In this document: positions 28,368 through 37,907 of the stretch, one piece after another | How positions within the stretch are numbered: the stretch's first letter is position 1 | Layout of the letters: every line of letters starts with the position of its first letter | From: Halomonas sp. GT | GTDB taxonomy: Bacteria; Pseudomonadota; Gammaproteobacteria; Pseudomonadales; Halomonadaceae | Direction of reading: 5' to 3' | Length of the DNA: 64,000 bases | Assembly (NCBI RefSeq): GCF_002082565.1 | Contig: NZ_CP020562.1 | Coordinates: forward strand, 1,674,001 to 1,738,000 | Made by a program: the position numbers and the translations under genes | The notes under the pieces: generated by a model | Databases searched by the model: none | Told to the model about the DNA's origin: nothing | What the model saw: the letters and a program-made list of their open reading frames with translations, nothing else

Positions 28368-29267
28368 TCAGGGTAGAAGGCATACACAGTCACGACCAAC
28401 CTCTTTGGCACTGTATAAAGCTTGATCTGCGCGCTCTATCAAGTTGGCTAAAGGCTCACCGCACCGATACTCCGCTACACCAATGCTCACCGTTACTTGG
28501 CCAGCACCAATTCCAAAATCGTAGCTTGCGATGGCATGTCGGAGACGGTCAGCGAGTTTATGGCATTGTTGCAGCGGTGTAAGCGGCAACACGACCATAA
28601 ACTCTTCACCGCCAAGCCTTGCAACCATATCTTCGCAGCGGAGTAGTTGCTGAGTTTGGACGGCAAGCTGTTCAAGTACGCTATCGCCCTGCAAGTGTCC
28701 CCAGCGATCATTGAGCTGTTTAAAATGATCTATATCTACCATCATGATAGATAGAGGCGTCCCATGCCGCGTGCTCAGTGAGGCTAGGTGCGTTAAGTGC
28801 ACCATAAGTTTGCGTCGGTTAGGCAAGCCCGTTAATGGGTCGGTATCGCAGAGCTTTCTTAGTCGCTGCTCTTCAGCGACTTGATCAGTAATGTCCATCA
28901 TGATGCCGTCCCAGCGAACCCCAGTGGGTGTTGGGGAGGGGTTAGCACTTACCGCAATCCAGTGTGGTTTTCCTTTAGGAAATGGAAGTCTGAAGCGGGT
29001 AGTAAGCGGTAGCATCCAGCGCGCAGAGCGCTCAATAGATGACATTATTTTGGGATGATCGTGACCGGTTAAATGTTCAATTAGCTGGCCAGCATCATGT
29101 GCTAATTGTTGTCGATCAATGTGAACTAGCGCTTCGCCCCCACCTTCAAGATAGGGAAAATGCATACGGCCGCAATGTGATCGATAGAATTGAAAAATAA
29201 CCCCAGGTATCTGGGATATCAGGCTATCAGTACTGTGTAGTACTGGGACTGAATCATTCACGGGCAT
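28368..29267 (-). CDS. diguanylate cyclase with N-terminal PAS-like sensor
   Basis: A 299-residue protein. The N-terminal ~135 residues resemble a PAS fold ending in GIMMDITDQVAEEQRL. A C-terminal GGDEF domain follows (DPLTGLPNRR...RLGGEEF). The catalytic signature is GGEEF, and an allosteric RxxD inhibition site (RCED) sits five residues upstream. It should make cyclic di-GMP from two GTP. It has no membrane helices, so it is cytoplasmic. phhB starts 29 bases downstream, so it is probably the first gene of the phhB-aminotransferase operon. Confidence 0.9.
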   Translation of the reverse strand: MPVNDSVPVLHSTDSLISQIPGVIFQFYRSHCGRMHFPYLEGGGEALVHIDRQQLAHDAGQLIEHLTGHDHPKIMSSIERSARWMLPLTTRFRLPFPKGKPHWIAVSANPSPTPTGVRWDGIMMDITDQVAEEQRLRKLCDTDPLTGLPNRRKLMVHLTHLASLSTRHGTPLSIMMVDIDHFKQLNDRWGHLQGDSVLEQLAVQTQQLLRCEDMVARLGGEEFMVVLPLTPLQQCHKLADRLRHAIASYDFGIGAGQVTVSIGVAEYRCGEPLANLIERADQALYSAKEVGRDCVCLLP

Positions 29268-29378
29268 GCGTGAGGCTCCAAAGCATATGCCAAATAAAAG
29301 TTAATCGTGAAGATTAGCCCTAAAAACGTAACTAATATGTAAGCTATTGCTGACAATTCCATCTTTTTTTAAAATTAA

Positions 29379-29397
29379 TTGATATATGTATATTCAA
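29379..29397. other. AT-rich near-palindrome in DGC-cobA divergent gap
   Basis: TTGA and TCAA half-sites flank an ATATRYATAT-like centre. The 248-base gap between the divergent diguanylate cyclase and cobA genes is strikingly AT-rich; no confident -35/-10 pair was found in it. This could be an operator. Confidence 0.3.
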
Positions 29398-29515
29398 AAA
29401 AAGAATTTAAGTGGCGTTTAACGATTAAGTGTCTACTGTTGAAGTATTGGCAAGAAACCAAAAGTTATATTGCTTTTTTGAATATTAAATTAATTTTTAT
29501 TTTCGGGGTGTTTCT

Positions 29516-30391
29516 TTGAGCGAAGAAAAAGACGTCACTGTGCAAACAGATCATGCAGTCAGCGTTCAAAAAGTGAGTGCTGGTTTAGTGAGTTTAGTAG
29601 GTGCTGGTCCAGGGGACCCAGAGCTATTGACGTTAAAAGCTTATAAGCGGCTTCTGGCAGCTGAAGTGGTGCTCTACGACCGCCTCGTAAGCGATGAAGT
29701 GCTAGCCTTGATTAGACCTGAGGCTGAGCGGTTTTATGTTGGCAAGGCGAAGGCGTCGCACAGCGTCCCTCAAAATGAAATTAACCAAACATTGGTGGCT
29801 TGGGCCAAGCAAGGTAAGCAAGTTGTGCGTCTCAAGGGAGGGGATCCCTTTATTTTTGGTCGAGGTGGAGAAGAATTAGAAACGCTAGTGGCTGAAAACG
29901 TGGCGGTAGAAGTCATCCCGGGTATTACCGCGGCATCCGGTTGTGCAGCCTATGCGGGCATTCCTCTGACACACCGAGATCATGCGCAGTCGGTTCGCTT
30001 AGTCACTGGCCACTTGCAACATGGAGAGAATACGCTTGATTGGCAAGCGTTAGCTCGCCCTGGACAAACCTTGGTATTTTACATGGGGCTGAGTAACTTA
30101 GAAGCCATTTGCGTGGCGTTGATAGACCACGGTCTTGCTCCCAGCACACCGTTGGCGCTTGTTGAGCAAGGTACCACAAAGCATCAACGAACGCATATTG
30201 GGTGTTTGCAACTGTTGCCTGAAGCATTTCAGCAGGGTGAAATTAAACCACCTGCGTTATTGATTATTGGCAGCGTTGTAGAATTACACGCCAAGCTTTC
30301 TTGGTTTGAGGTTACCGCTGCGGATGCGATAGGCTTTAAAGAAGGTAAACACCAGACTAATCAAGAAGCGGGTAATAGTATGAATCGTTAG
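29516..30391 (+). CDS. cobA: uroporphyrinogen-III C-methyltransferase
   Basis: A 291-residue SUMT that methylates uroporphyrinogen III at C2 and C7 to precorrin-2, the entry to siroheme and cobalamin. Conserved segments are [16 protein letters not shown] near residue 28, [17 protein letters not shown] and the VVPGIT-like [11 protein letters not shown]. The start is TTG 29516, with GGGGTG 5 bases upstream. It is a stand-alone CobA without a CysG fusion. No nitrite or sulfite reductase gene is adjacent. Confidence 0.93.
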   Translation: MSEEKDVTVQTDHAVSVQKVSAGLVSLVGAGPGDPELLTLKAYKRLLAAEVVLYDRLVSDEVLALIRPEAERFYVGKAKASHSVPQNEINQTLVAWAKQGKQVVRLKGGDPFIFGRGGEELETLVAENVAVEVIPGITAASGCAAYAGIPLTHRDHAQSVRLVTGHLQHGENTLDWQALARPGQTLVFYMGLSNLEAICVALIDHGLAPSTPLALVEQGTTKHQRTHIGCLQLLPEAFQQGEIKPPALLIIGSVVELHAKLSWFEVTAADAIGFKEGKHQTNQEAGNSMNR

Positions 30392-30519
30392 TCATAACCG
30401 TTTACGTTGATCACTGGCTAGATGTTGCTAAATGTGTATGCTAGTAAAGGAATGTCAGGTGTTAATGGCCTATCAACGCTGCTGATATCGGTAGCCTATA
30501 AAGAAGAGAGGGACGCAGT

Positions 30520-31644
30520 ATGTCAGAAGCAAACCACTCGGATAATCAAGCGTCGGCGAGCAAGCCGGACATGAAAACGCTTTTTAAGGACAACCGTGTC
30601 AAAGGCATTGCTGGCATTGCCGCTATTGCTGTTATCTGGGCAATCATGGCGCAATCTAATTCAGGCACTCGGCAAGAACGCGTCGAGACGCTAGAAGGCC
30701 AGCTAGCAAGCGTTGAACAAGATAATAGCGAGCTCAGCCAGCGAATTGCTGAAGTTGAACAAGCTGAGACCAATTTAAGTGCGATGCGTGAAGAAATGGC
30801 GTCGCTGGAAGAGCAGCAAGCCCAGTCACAAAGTGATCTTGAGTCAGCTCAGCGCGATACGAGTGCGGTGCAATCTCATCTTGAGGAGTTAGAAGCTGAG
30901 CGTGATAACCTTCAGCAAGAAGTGGATACGTTAAGTGAGCAAGTAGAAAGCGCTGAAGCCGACTTGCAATCACTTAAAGAAGAACGTGATCAGGTGGTAA
31001 GCGCGCGTGATGAGGCTGAGTCTGCTCGCCAGGAAGTTGAAGAAGCTCGTCAAAGTGCCGAAGAAGCTCGCCAAGAAGCTGAGTCAGCTCGTCAGCAAGC
31101 TGAGCAGGAGCGCCAGGAAGCCGTAGACGAGCTAAATGCCGCTCAAGAGGAGTTGTCGAGCTTAGAGGCTCAGATTAGCGAATCAAACGAACAACTGACC
31201 GGTATTGAGGAAGAAGTTTCTACAGTTCAAAGTGAACTTGAGGATTTACAAAGCGAGCGTGACTCCCTCACCAGTGAGCGGGATGAGTTGCAAAGCGATG
31301 TTGATTCGTTAACCGAGCTACGTGATGAAGAGCAGCAAAGCCTCGACCAAGTGCGCACTGAGATGGATGATCTTATGGTTGCGCTAGATATTGGTCGTGA
31401 AGAAGTGGCCAACGTTGAGAGTGATATTGAAGCCCGTGAAGAGCAACTGGCACGCCTGGAAACCCAGCTTAGTGATTGGCGTGATGAGCTCTCATCTTTG
31501 GAGAGTCGCTTACATGTAAGCGATGCAGCGAATGACGAAGTGCCTTCTCTGACTGATGAGCAGAGTGACAACGCTGATTCAAATGATTCTGAGCAGGCTG
31601 AAGAGGTCAGTTCTGAAGAGCAGGACCAACAAAACAGTAACTAA
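30520..31644 (+). CDS. single-pass membrane protein with long coiled coil
   Basis: A 374-residue acidic protein. A cytoplasmic N-terminus of about 28 residues is followed by one membrane helix near 29-45 (IAGIAAIAVIWAIMA). A heptad-rich coiled coil then runs to about residue 345 with many Glu/Gln/Ala/Arg repeats (EEARQSAEEARQEAESARQQ), and the tail is Asp/Ser-rich. I do not recognise the family. It could be a scaffold spanning the periplasm or lying along the membrane. The low-complexity composition makes similarity searches unreliable. It ends at a strong terminator. Confidence 0.7.
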   Translation: MSEANHSDNQASASKPDMKTLFKDNRVKGIAGIAAIAVIWAIMAQSNSGTRQERVETLEGQLASVEQDNSELSQRIAEVEQAETNLSAMREEMASLEEQQAQSQSDLESAQRDTSAVQSHLEELEAERDNLQQEVDTLSEQVESAEADLQSLKEERDQVVSARDEAESARQEVEEARQSAEEARQEAESARQQAEQERQEAVDELNAAQEELSSLEAQISESNEQLTGIEEEVSTVQSELEDLQSERDSLTSERDELQSDVDSLTELRDEEQQSLDQVRTEMDDLMVALDIGREEVANVESDIEAREEQLARLETQLSDWRDELSSLESRLHVSDAANDEVPSLTDEQSDNADSNDSEQAEEVSSEEQDQQNSN

Positions 31645-31681
31645 TCCATACACCTGAGCGTGCGCTAATTGCTAGCGCAAT

Positions 31682-31716
31682 AAAGCGGATGTAGGCACCC
31701 CCTGCATCCGCTTTTT
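31682..31716 (+). terminator. intrinsic terminator of the coiled-coil gene
   Basis: AAAGCGGATG (31682-31691) and CATCCGCTTT (31705-31714), with an inner AGG/CCT, form the stem and a T-run closes it. Confidence 0.88.
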
Positions 31717-31768
31717 GCATGTTGGTTTAGAAATAGGCCGCCTAGGAGTATCATTAAAACCACGGAAA

Positions 31769-31810
31769 GACTGGTCGCAAAAGATTGGCCGCAAAAGGTT
31801 GATCGTAAAA
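31769..31810 (+). repeat. three tandem 14-bp repeats upstream of mrp
   Basis: The units are GACTGGTCGCAAAA (31769-31782), GATTGGCCGCAAAA (31783-31796) and GGTTGATCGTAAAA (31797-31810), directly followed by GATAGGAG, the mrp ribosome site. The repeats are head-to-tail and diverge slightly. They would lie in the leader RNA or the promoter of mrp. Confidence 0.75.
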
Positions 31811-31826
31811 GATAGGAGTGCCATTG

Positions 31827-32627
31827 ATGGACGGCGTAAAACATATAGTAGCAGTGGCATCCGGGAAAGGTGGTGTCGGCAAATCGACCGTTACTGTGAA
31901 CTTGGCACTAGCACTCTCTGCTCAGGGCTATCGTGTTGGCGTACTGGATGCTGATATTTACGGTCCTAGCCAAGCGCAAATGTTGGGTGTTAAAGAGGGT
32001 GTACGTCCTCAGGCGGCAGATGACAATAAGTTCCTGCCGCTAGAGGCGCACGGCCTGCAAGCGATGTCGATGGCCTTTATGGTTAACACCCGTGAGGCAA
32101 TGGTATGGCGTGGTCCGATGGTAGTTGGTGCATTTCAGCAAATGCTGACACAAACTCAATGGGATAACCTGGATTTCCTGCTGATTGATATGCCGCCAGG
32201 TACTGGCGATATTCAACTGACACTGGCGCAAAAAGTGCCTGTTTCAGGTGCTGTGATTGTAACCACGCCCCAGGATATTGCGCTCCTTGATGCCCGCAAA
32301 GGCATAGAGATGTTCCGCAAGGTCAATGTGCCAGTACTAGGCGTTGTGGAGAACATGAGCCTGTACCATTGTGAAAATTGTGGCCACGAAGCGGCAATTT
32401 TTGGGACTGGTGGCGGTGATCTCATTGCAGAAGAGTACGATACAACCGTTCTTGGGCGGTTGCCGTTAACGCTGTCTATTCGTGAGTTAGCTGACTCTGG
32501 ACGCCCCAGCGTAATTTCCGAACCCGATAGCTCAGTGAGCCGCACGTTTGCAGACATTGCCCACCAAGTAGCGCAATCGGTAAATGCTAGCCATAGCGGT
32601 GGTCCGACTATTTCTTTTAGCGAGTGA
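31827..32627 (+). CDS. apbC: Mrp/ApbC family iron-sulfur carrier ATPase (short form)
   Basis: A 266-residue P-loop protein. The deviant Walker A SGKGGVGKST lies near the N-terminus, LDADIYGPSQ follows, and the CxxC cluster ligand appears as HCENCGHE. These proteins bind and pass Fe-S clusters to apoproteins. The N-terminal MIP18-like domain found in E. coli Mrp (about 370 residues) is absent. ATG 31827 is chosen because TAGGAG lies 8 bases upstream. dcd follows after 11 bases. Confidence 0.9.
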   Translation: MDGVKHIVAVASGKGGVGKSTVTVNLALALSAQGYRVGVLDADIYGPSQAQMLGVKEGVRPQAADDNKFLPLEAHGLQAMSMAFMVNTREAMVWRGPMVVGAFQQMLTQTQWDNLDFLLIDMPPGTGDIQLTLAQKVPVSGAVIVTTPQDIALLDARKGIEMFRKVNVPVLGVVENMSLYHCENCGHEAAIFGTGGGDLIAEEYDTTVLGRLPLTLSIRELADSGRPSVISEPDSSVSRTFADIAHQVAQSVNASHSGGPTISFSE

Positions 32628-32638
32628 TGACGTAACAA

Positions 32639-33205
32639 ATGAGTATTAAATCTGATAAGTGGATTCGTCGCATGGCACAGAGCGATGCCATGATTGAACC
32701 GTTTGAAGCTGAGCAGGTGCGCTATGTGAATGATCAGCGCGTGATTTCTTACGGCACGTCGAGCTACGGTTACGACGTTCGCTGCGCCGATGAATTTAAA
32801 GTGTTTACCAACATACATTCGGCCATTGTCGACCCAAAAGCGTTTGATGACAAAAGCTTCGTCGATATTAAGGGCGATGTGTGTATTATCCCGCCAAACT
32901 CCTTCGCATTAGCACGAACGGTAGAGTACTTTCGTATTCCTCGCAGTGTGCTGACGATTTGCCTTGGAAAATCCACTTACGCGCGCTGCGGCATTATTGT
33001 CAACGTAACGCCGCTTGAGCCAGAGTGGGAAGGGCATGTGACGCTTGAGTTTTCAAATACTACCAATCTGCCCGCCAAGATCTACGCGCATGAAGGGGTA
33101 GCTCAGATGCTGTTCCTTGAATCTGATGAGGTGTGTGAAACATCTTATAAAGATCGTGGCGGCAAATATATGGGGCAACGAGGCGTTACGCTGCCTCGCA
33201 CTTAA
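32639..33205 (+). CDS. dcd: dCTP deaminase
   Basis: A 188-residue trimeric enzyme that deaminates dCTP to dUTP, feeding dTMP synthesis. Signatures are [32 protein letters not shown] with the catalytic Glu, and the C-terminal [13 protein letters not shown] nucleotide lid. The enzyme is the E. coli monofunctional type by length. It starts 11 bases after mrp without a clear ribosome site and is probably co-transcribed with it. Confidence 0.96.
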   Translation: MSIKSDKWIRRMAQSDAMIEPFEAEQVRYVNDQRVISYGTSSYGYDVRCADEFKVFTNIHSAIVDPKAFDDKSFVDIKGDVCIIPPNSFALARTVEYFRIPRSVLTICLGKSTYARCGIIVNVTPLEPEWEGHVTLEFSNTTNLPAKIYAHEGVAQMLFLESDEVCETSYKDRGGKYMGQRGVTLPRT

Positions 33206-33222
33206 TGTTTGCAAGCCAAGCG

Positions 33223-33262
33223 AAAAACGCCTTACTCGCTAATAGCGGTAAGGCGTTTTTTT
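33223..33262. terminator. bidirectional terminator between dcd and purN
   Basis: A long hairpin (outer AAAAACGCCTTAC with GTAAGGCGTTTTT, inner CGCT-AAT-AGCG) has T-runs on both strands. It lies between the convergent genes dcd and purN. Confidence 0.92.
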
Positions 33263-33281
33263 ATGGTCAGGCCAGTAACGT

Positions 33282-34028
33282 TTACGTATTTTCGTCTAGC
33301 TCTTCTGCAGCATCTGTGTGTGAGAGCCGCATACCATGTGGGGGAAGGGGATGCCCATCCATGGTGGCGTTTTCAGCGTTATACTGTAGACGGCCTTGCA
33401 AGAACCACTGAACGGCAATTGGGTAGATAAGGTGTTCACGAGCGTGCACCTTTTCCTTAAGCGTCTCAACGGTATCTTCATTTGAAACGTTCAGTTCTGC
33501 TTGTAGCACAACAGGCCCACCGTCTAGCTCTTCAGTGACAAAATGCACGCTACAGCCATGCTGTTTGACACCGTCTGCCAGCGCTCGAGCGTGAGTATTT
33601 AGCCCTTGATAAGCCGGAAGCAAAGACGGATGGATATTGAGCATTTTGCCTAAAAAACGCTGCACAAAGCGGGGCGTCAGAATGCGCATAAAGCCTGCTA
33701 AAACAATCAGGTCAGGCTCATGGCGTTCGATGACTTTGATCAACGCTCCGTCGTAAGCATCGCGGCTGTCATATTCACGGTGTGGTAGCGCAACAGCTTC
33801 AATGTCCGCTTCCAAGGCGCGCTTCAAGCCATAGGCATCCGGCTCATTAGAAATAACCGCGACGATTTCACCGCCAAGTCGATCATGGCTTTGCGCGTCA
33901 ATGAGCGCCTGTAAATTACTGCCACTGCCGGAAATCAATACCACAATACGTCGTGCGGCTGTTGGTTCTGGTGCCATGTCGTTTATGGTGTCGTTGAACG
34001 TGCCGTTATTGAAGTCGGTACTGCTCAT
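33282..34028 (-). CDS. purN: phosphoribosylglycinamide formyltransferase
   Basis: A 248-residue folate-dependent GAR transformylase, purine step 3. The catalytic Asn-His-Asp set is visible: [22 protein letters not shown] (Asn and His) and [11 protein letters not shown] (Asp). [13 protein letters not shown] binds the phosphate. It carries an extra Thr/Asn-rich N-terminus of ~25 residues and a hydrophilic C-terminal tail. Its ATG overlaps the purM stop by 4 bases, so purM-purN are coupled. Confidence 0.95.
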   Translation of the reverse strand: MSSTDFNNGTFNDTINDMAPEPTAARRIVVLISGSGSNLQALIDAQSHDRLGGEIVAVISNEPDAYGLKRALEADIEAVALPHREYDSRDAYDGALIKVIERHEPDLIVLAGFMRILTPRFVQRFLGKMLNIHPSLLPAYQGLNTHARALADGVKQHGCSVHFVTEELDGGPVVLQAELNVSNEDTVETLKEKVHAREHLIYPIAVQWFLQGRLQYNAENATMDGHPLPPHGMRLSHTDAAEELDENT

Positions 34029-35092
34029 GCGCGAAGGTTCTCCAATACGACGGCTTCCTCCTGGCGCTGAATAATCTGACCAATTCGGTAAACGGTCTCG
34101 CCTTGAGCTTGCAGGTGCTCCATAGCGTCTTCAGCTTGGGCCTGGGGTACTACAACCACCATGCCGATGCCGCAGTTCAGTACGCGGTGCATTTCGGTTT
34201 CACTGACATTGCCTTGGGCTTGTAACCAGTTAAATACTTCTGGACGCTGCCAGGTAGAAAGATCGACGTGGGCAGCGAGGGTGTCGGGTAGAACACGGGG
34301 AATGTTTTCCAGTAAACCACCACCCGTAATATGGGAGAGCGCGTGAACGGGAATATCTGTGCCGCGCATCATCGACAGCAACGACTTCACATAAATACGC
34401 GTCGGCGCCATTAACGCGTCGCCAAGTGGCTGCCCATCTACAGTGTCATTGAGTGAAGTGTTGCTAACTTCCAGGATTTTGCGAATCAGCGAGTAGCCAT
34501 TAGAGTGCGGGCCAGAAGAAGCAAGCCCCAGCAATACATCGCCTTCGGCTACCTTGCTGCCGTCTAAAATATCGGCCTTCTCAACAATACCTACGCAGAA
34601 GCCTGCCAAGTCATAGTCATTGCCTTCGTACATGCCGGGCATTTCGGCAGTTTCGCCACCAACTAATGCGCAACCAGCCAGTTCGCAACCAGCGCCAATG
34701 CCGGTCACGACATCTGCGGCGATATCCACGTCCAGCTTACCCGTGGCATAGTAGTCAAGGAATAGCAGCGGTTCGGCACCGGCAACGATCAAATCGTTGA
34801 CACACATAGCGACAAGGTCAATACCAATGGTGTCATGCTTACCAAGGTCCATGGCAAGACGTAGCTTAGTGCCGACACCATCCGTGCCGGATACCAAGAC
34901 TGGCTGCTTATAACCAGCGGGAAGCTCACACAGTGCGCCAAACCCGCCAAGGCCACCCATGACTTCAGGGCGTGTTGTGCGTTTGGCAACGTGTTTGATG
35001 CGATCAACTAGCGCGTTGCCGGCATCAATATCGACACCTGCGTCTTTATAGCTGAGTGAGGGAGTGGCCTGAGAAGTGGAGGTATCGGTCAT
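34025..35092 (-). CDS. purM: phosphoribosylformylglycinamidine cyclo-ligase
   Basis: A 355-residue AIR synthetase, purine step 5. Landmarks are [19 protein letters not shown], the [12 protein letters not shown] metal/ATP site, [11 protein letters not shown] and [16 protein letters not shown]. The length and sequence are ordinary. It is the first gene of purMN on the minus strand, divergent from the PerM-type gene. AGGATC lies upstream of ATG 35092. Confidence 0.97.
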   Translation of the reverse strand: MTDTSTSQATPSLSYKDAGVDIDAGNALVDRIKHVAKRTTRPEVMGGLGGFGALCELPAGYKQPVLVSGTDGVGTKLRLAMDLGKHDTIGIDLVAMCVNDLIVAGAEPLLFLDYYATGKLDVDIAADVVTGIGAGCELAGCALVGGETAEMPGMYEGNDYDLAGFCVGIVEKADILDGSKVAEGDVLLGLASSGPHSNGYSLIRKILEVSNTSLNDTVDGQPLGDALMAPTRIYVKSLLSMMRGTDIPVHALSHITGGGLLENIPRVLPDTLAAHVDLSTWQRPEVFNWLQAQGNVSETEMHRVLNCGIGMVVVVPQAQAEDAMEHLQAQGETVYRIGQIIQRQEEAVVLENLRA

Positions 35093-35292
35093 GACAGATC
35101 CTGTGAAGCCTATAGCAGTGCGGGTAGTGCTGGCGAAATGGCCAGTGCTGGGGCGATAACGGAACGGATTGTAACACCCAGAGACGTATGTCGCATCGAT
35201 GTGCGGCGTTAACCGATGTTCAATACGCTACTTTTGTTACTATTCAGTACGCTAAGGGCGCTAACCATCTTTCCAGGAGGGATATAAAGAGC

Positions 35293-36405
35293 ATGCGACA
35301 TTCATGGTGGGGCGTTGTTTTTTTGGTGGTGTTGGTGGGCTGCCTGTACTTATTAGATGCGGTACTGATGCCATTTATTGCGGGTTTAATTTTGGCCTAT
35401 CTGGCTGACCCGCTTGCTAATTATTTCCAGCGGTTAGGCATGAAGCGGCCCTGGGCAGTGAGTAGCGTCTTTTTTGTCCTGTTACTGATCCTTATTTTAA
35501 GCCTGCTTATTTTGATTCCGCTGGTTGTTCAGCAAACAAAACAGCTGGGAGAGGCATTGCCGAGTGTCTTTAATTGGATTGAGAACATATTAGCGCCACA
35601 AGTTCAGGAGTGGACGGGTTACGACTTGGGCGCGGAGCTAACGAACGTTAGAGAAACTTTAATCGAAAACTGGCGAGATGCAGGTAGCTATGCAGCTCAG
35701 GCGTTGAGTCAAATAGGCCGTTCTGGGATGGCTTTTGTTTCCTGGGTTACCTATGTTGCCCTAATTCCTGTCGTAACGTTCTATTTGCTACTTGATTGGA
35801 ACAGGCTGATTTCTAGTCTTGCTGATTTGGTTCCTCGTCAATGGACAAGTGATGTTTCCCGTTTGGCTCAGCGCTGTGATGAAGTTCTATCAGCTTTCCT
35901 GCGTGGCCAGCTACTGGTTATGCTGTGTTTGGGCATTATTTATGCGGCGGGCCTTACGTTGATGGGGCTGAATTTCGGCCTGTTGATTGGTGTTGTATCG
36001 GGGCTTGTCAGTATTGTGCCGTTCCTAGGCTTTATTGTGGGTTTAGTGGTGGCACTTATTGTGGCGCTTTTCCAGTTTGATACATGGTGGGCTGTACTGG
36101 GTGTAATCGCTGTATTCGGTATCGGTCAAGCAGCAGAAAGTGTCATACTTCAGCCTAAACTGTTAGGCGATAAAATCGGTTTGCATCCTGTCGCAGTTAT
36201 CTTTGCGGTACTGGCGGGTGGTCATCTTTTCGGCCTGACGGGGGTATTATTAGCATTGCCTGCAGCAGCGGTCATTATGGTGCTTTTGAGGGAAATTAAA
36301 GATCGTTATAAAGGCAGTGCTCTCTATGATGCCGAGCAACGTCCTATAGAACAGCAACATGACAATGATGGACTGGGTCGTCACGACGAAAGGGAGTCAC
36401 CATGA
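35293..36405 (+). CDS. AI-2E/PerM family transporter
   Basis: About 370 residues with eight membrane helices. An early YLADPLANYFQRLGMKR segment and the late DNKIGLHPVAVIFAVLAGGHLFGLTG-like region (here GDKIGLHPVAVIFAVLA) are typical of the family (TqsA, PerM). Members export signalling molecules or act as Na+/Li+/H+ antiporters in halophiles, so the substrate is open. The start is ATG 35293, preceded by AGGAGG at 12 bases. hda overlaps its stop by 4 bases. Confidence 0.85.
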   Translation: MRHSWWGVVFLVVLVGCLYLLDAVLMPFIAGLILAYLADPLANYFQRLGMKRPWAVSSVFFVLLLILILSLLILIPLVVQQTKQLGEALPSVFNWIENILAPQVQEWTGYDLGAELTNVRETLIENWRDAGSYAAQALSQIGRSGMAFVSWVTYVALIPVVTFYLLLDWNRLISSLADLVPRQWTSDVSRLAQRCDEVLSAFLRGQLLVMLCLGIIYAAGLTLMGLNFGLLIGVVSGLVSIVPFLGFIVGLVVALIVALFQFDTWWAVLGVIAVFGIGQAAESVILQPKLLGDKIGLHPVAVIFAVLAGGHLFGLTGVLLALPAAAVIMVLLREIKDRYKGSALYDAEQRPIEQQHDNDGLGRHDERESP

Positions 36406-37106
36406 GCCGATTACCGGCACAGCTACCGCTTGGGGTAGGGTTGCGAGACGACGCGACTTTTAATAATTACTATGCCTCAGAATCAAACGCTTCATTGATG
36501 GAGTATTTGAGTCGGCAGCTTGAGTTTGACGCTGAGCCTTTTTTATATTTATGGGGCGCGCCGGGCAGTGGTCGTAGTCATCTTTTACAGGCGGCCTGTC
36601 ACGCTGCTTCAGATGCTGACAAGCGGGCACTTTATCTTCCATTGGCAGACCTAGGTCATTTTCCTCCGCTGATGCTGGAGGACATTGAGCGCTTGGATCT
36701 TGTCGCCATTGACGATCTTGAATATGTGATAGGGCGTAAGCGTTGGGAAGAAGCACTGTTTCACGCTTTTAATCGGCTGCGTGATGCGGGAAAAGCTCTA
36801 GTAATTGCCGCCAATACGTCTCCACGTCAGTTAGATGTTGCATTGCCTGACCTGGCATCAAGGCTTACCTGGGGAGTCACGTTTCATCTGCATCCATTGG
36901 ATGATAACGAACGCCTAGCGGCGTTAAAGCTTCGTGCCAACGTACGTGGTATGCAGTTGCCTGATGACGTAGGACGCTACATTATGCACCGTGGGCCGCG
37001 TGAACTAGGGGATTTGTGTCGTGCACTTGAGACGCTTGATCAAGCATCTTTATCCGCTAAACGTAAACTGACTATCCCTTTCGTCAAGTCCGCTCTTAAT
37101 TGGTAA
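36402..37106 (+). CDS. hda: DnaA regulatory inactivator Hda
   Basis: A 234-residue AAA+ protein homologous to the DnaA ATPase domain; with the beta clamp it converts DnaA-ATP to DnaA-ADP after initiation. The N-terminal QLPLGV fits the clamp-binding motif. The Walker A is WGAPGSGRSHLLQAAC, with Arg in place of Lys as in E. coli Hda. Walker B is VAIDDLEYV. It overlaps the PerM-type gene by 4 bases (ATGA), a pair also seen in Pseudomonas, and ends at a strong terminator. Confidence 0.92.
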   Translation: MSRLPAQLPLGVGLRDDATFNNYYASESNASLMEYLSRQLEFDAEPFLYLWGAPGSGRSHLLQAACHAASDADKRALYLPLADLGHFPPLMLEDIERLDLVAIDDLEYVIGRKRWEEALFHAFNRLRDAGKALVIAANTSPRQLDVALPDLASRLTWGVTFHLHPLDDNERLAALKLRANVRGMQLPDDVGRYIMHRGPRELGDLCRALETLDQASLSAKRKLTIPFVKSALNW

Positions 37107-37118
37107 AGCGCAATTGGC

Positions 37119-37154
37119 AAAACGCCCCTGCCAGATCACTGGCAGGGGCGTTTT
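37119..37154. terminator. intrinsic terminator between hda and phasin
   Basis: A 16-bp perfect stem (37119-37134 with 37139-37154), an ATCA loop and T/A-runs on both sides serve both convergent genes. Confidence 0.93.
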
Positions 37155-37183
37155 AATGACAGCAAGTCAATAGCCGTAACAGA

Positions 37184-37558
37184 TTAAGCAGTTTTGCTCA
37201 TTTTGCTAGCAGCAGCTTGCGCTTGCTTAACATTGTCTTCTGTCAGCTTTTGGCCTTTCTGCAAGAAGTCTTGCTGAAGAGCAACGACTTTATCTGCATC
37301 GCCTTTTACACGCTCAGCCAGTTCTTTAGCCACTTTCTGCTGACCTTCCATGTAGCTACGCAGGCCGTCAGCGTCTTTCACGCTCATCAGCTGACGCATT
37401 TGGGCGATGCCGGTATCTACATAAGATTTGTTAGCATCAAGCTGTGCGTTCAGCATTTTTTCAGAATAATCGATGCTTAGCGTCATGTATGCACGCACAG
37501 GTGCCATGAACATGTTGTCGAATTGCTGAGTCATTTCGTTGGTGTTAAATGTTTGCAT
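37184..37558 (-). CDS. phasin family protein
   Basis: A 124-residue helical amphipathic protein. The N-terminus (FNTNEMTQQFDNMF) and the alternating helices match the phasin_2 family, which coats polyhydroxyalkanoate granules. ATG 37558 follows CAGGAG with 8-base spacing. The protein is Gln/Lys/Ala-rich. No phaC is in the window. A good promoter lies 126 bases upstream. PHA storage is common in Halomonas, so the role fits. Confidence 0.8.
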   Translation of the reverse strand: MQTFNTNEMTQQFDNMFMAPVRAYMTLSIDYSEKMLNAQLDANKSYVDTGIAQMRQLMSVKDADGLRSYMEGQQKVAKELAERVKGDADKVVALQQDFLQKGQKLTEDNVKQAQAAASKMSKTA

Positions 37559-37683
37559 GGTAAACACTCCTGTTCCATTGCCTACTAATCGGCCCATTGA
37601 TTGACGGTGCCGTTAGTATTGGTTGATCAGCAACGGTTTTGTTAAGTATTCACCGCAGCTGATATCTAGTTATCTTGCGTTGC

Positions 37684-37712
37684 AGCATAACAGGGGTTTT
37701 TGTGCAGTGCAA
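37684..37712 (-). promoter_or_regulatory. sigma-70 promoter of the phasin gene
   Basis: On the minus strand, TTGCAC (37707-37712) and TATGCT (37684-37689) are separated by exactly 17 bases. The 349-base gap 37559-37907 otherwise shows no other clear elements except the AGAGGAG ribosome site of fumC. Confidence 0.65.
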
Positions 37713-37907
37713 CATTGCGGTGAAGTGGATTTAAATATCGTGTGAGTGTGGCTGTGGTAGCCGATGATCCGCACGGATTTACCTAATGCGTTGGTGGCGC
37801 TAGGCTTAAGTGTATAGATAACCGTCATCACTAAAATAAGCGTTGAGAAACGTAATGTTAGTGATCTGAGCAGTGTTAGCTAAATCGTTTATAAGAGGAG
37901 TGCCAGG

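Noticed and set aside
35219..35254. Direct repeats TTCAATACGCTA and TTCAGTACGCTA upstream of the PerM-type gene
   Set aside because: Only two short imperfect copies 24 bases apart; this could easily be chance.
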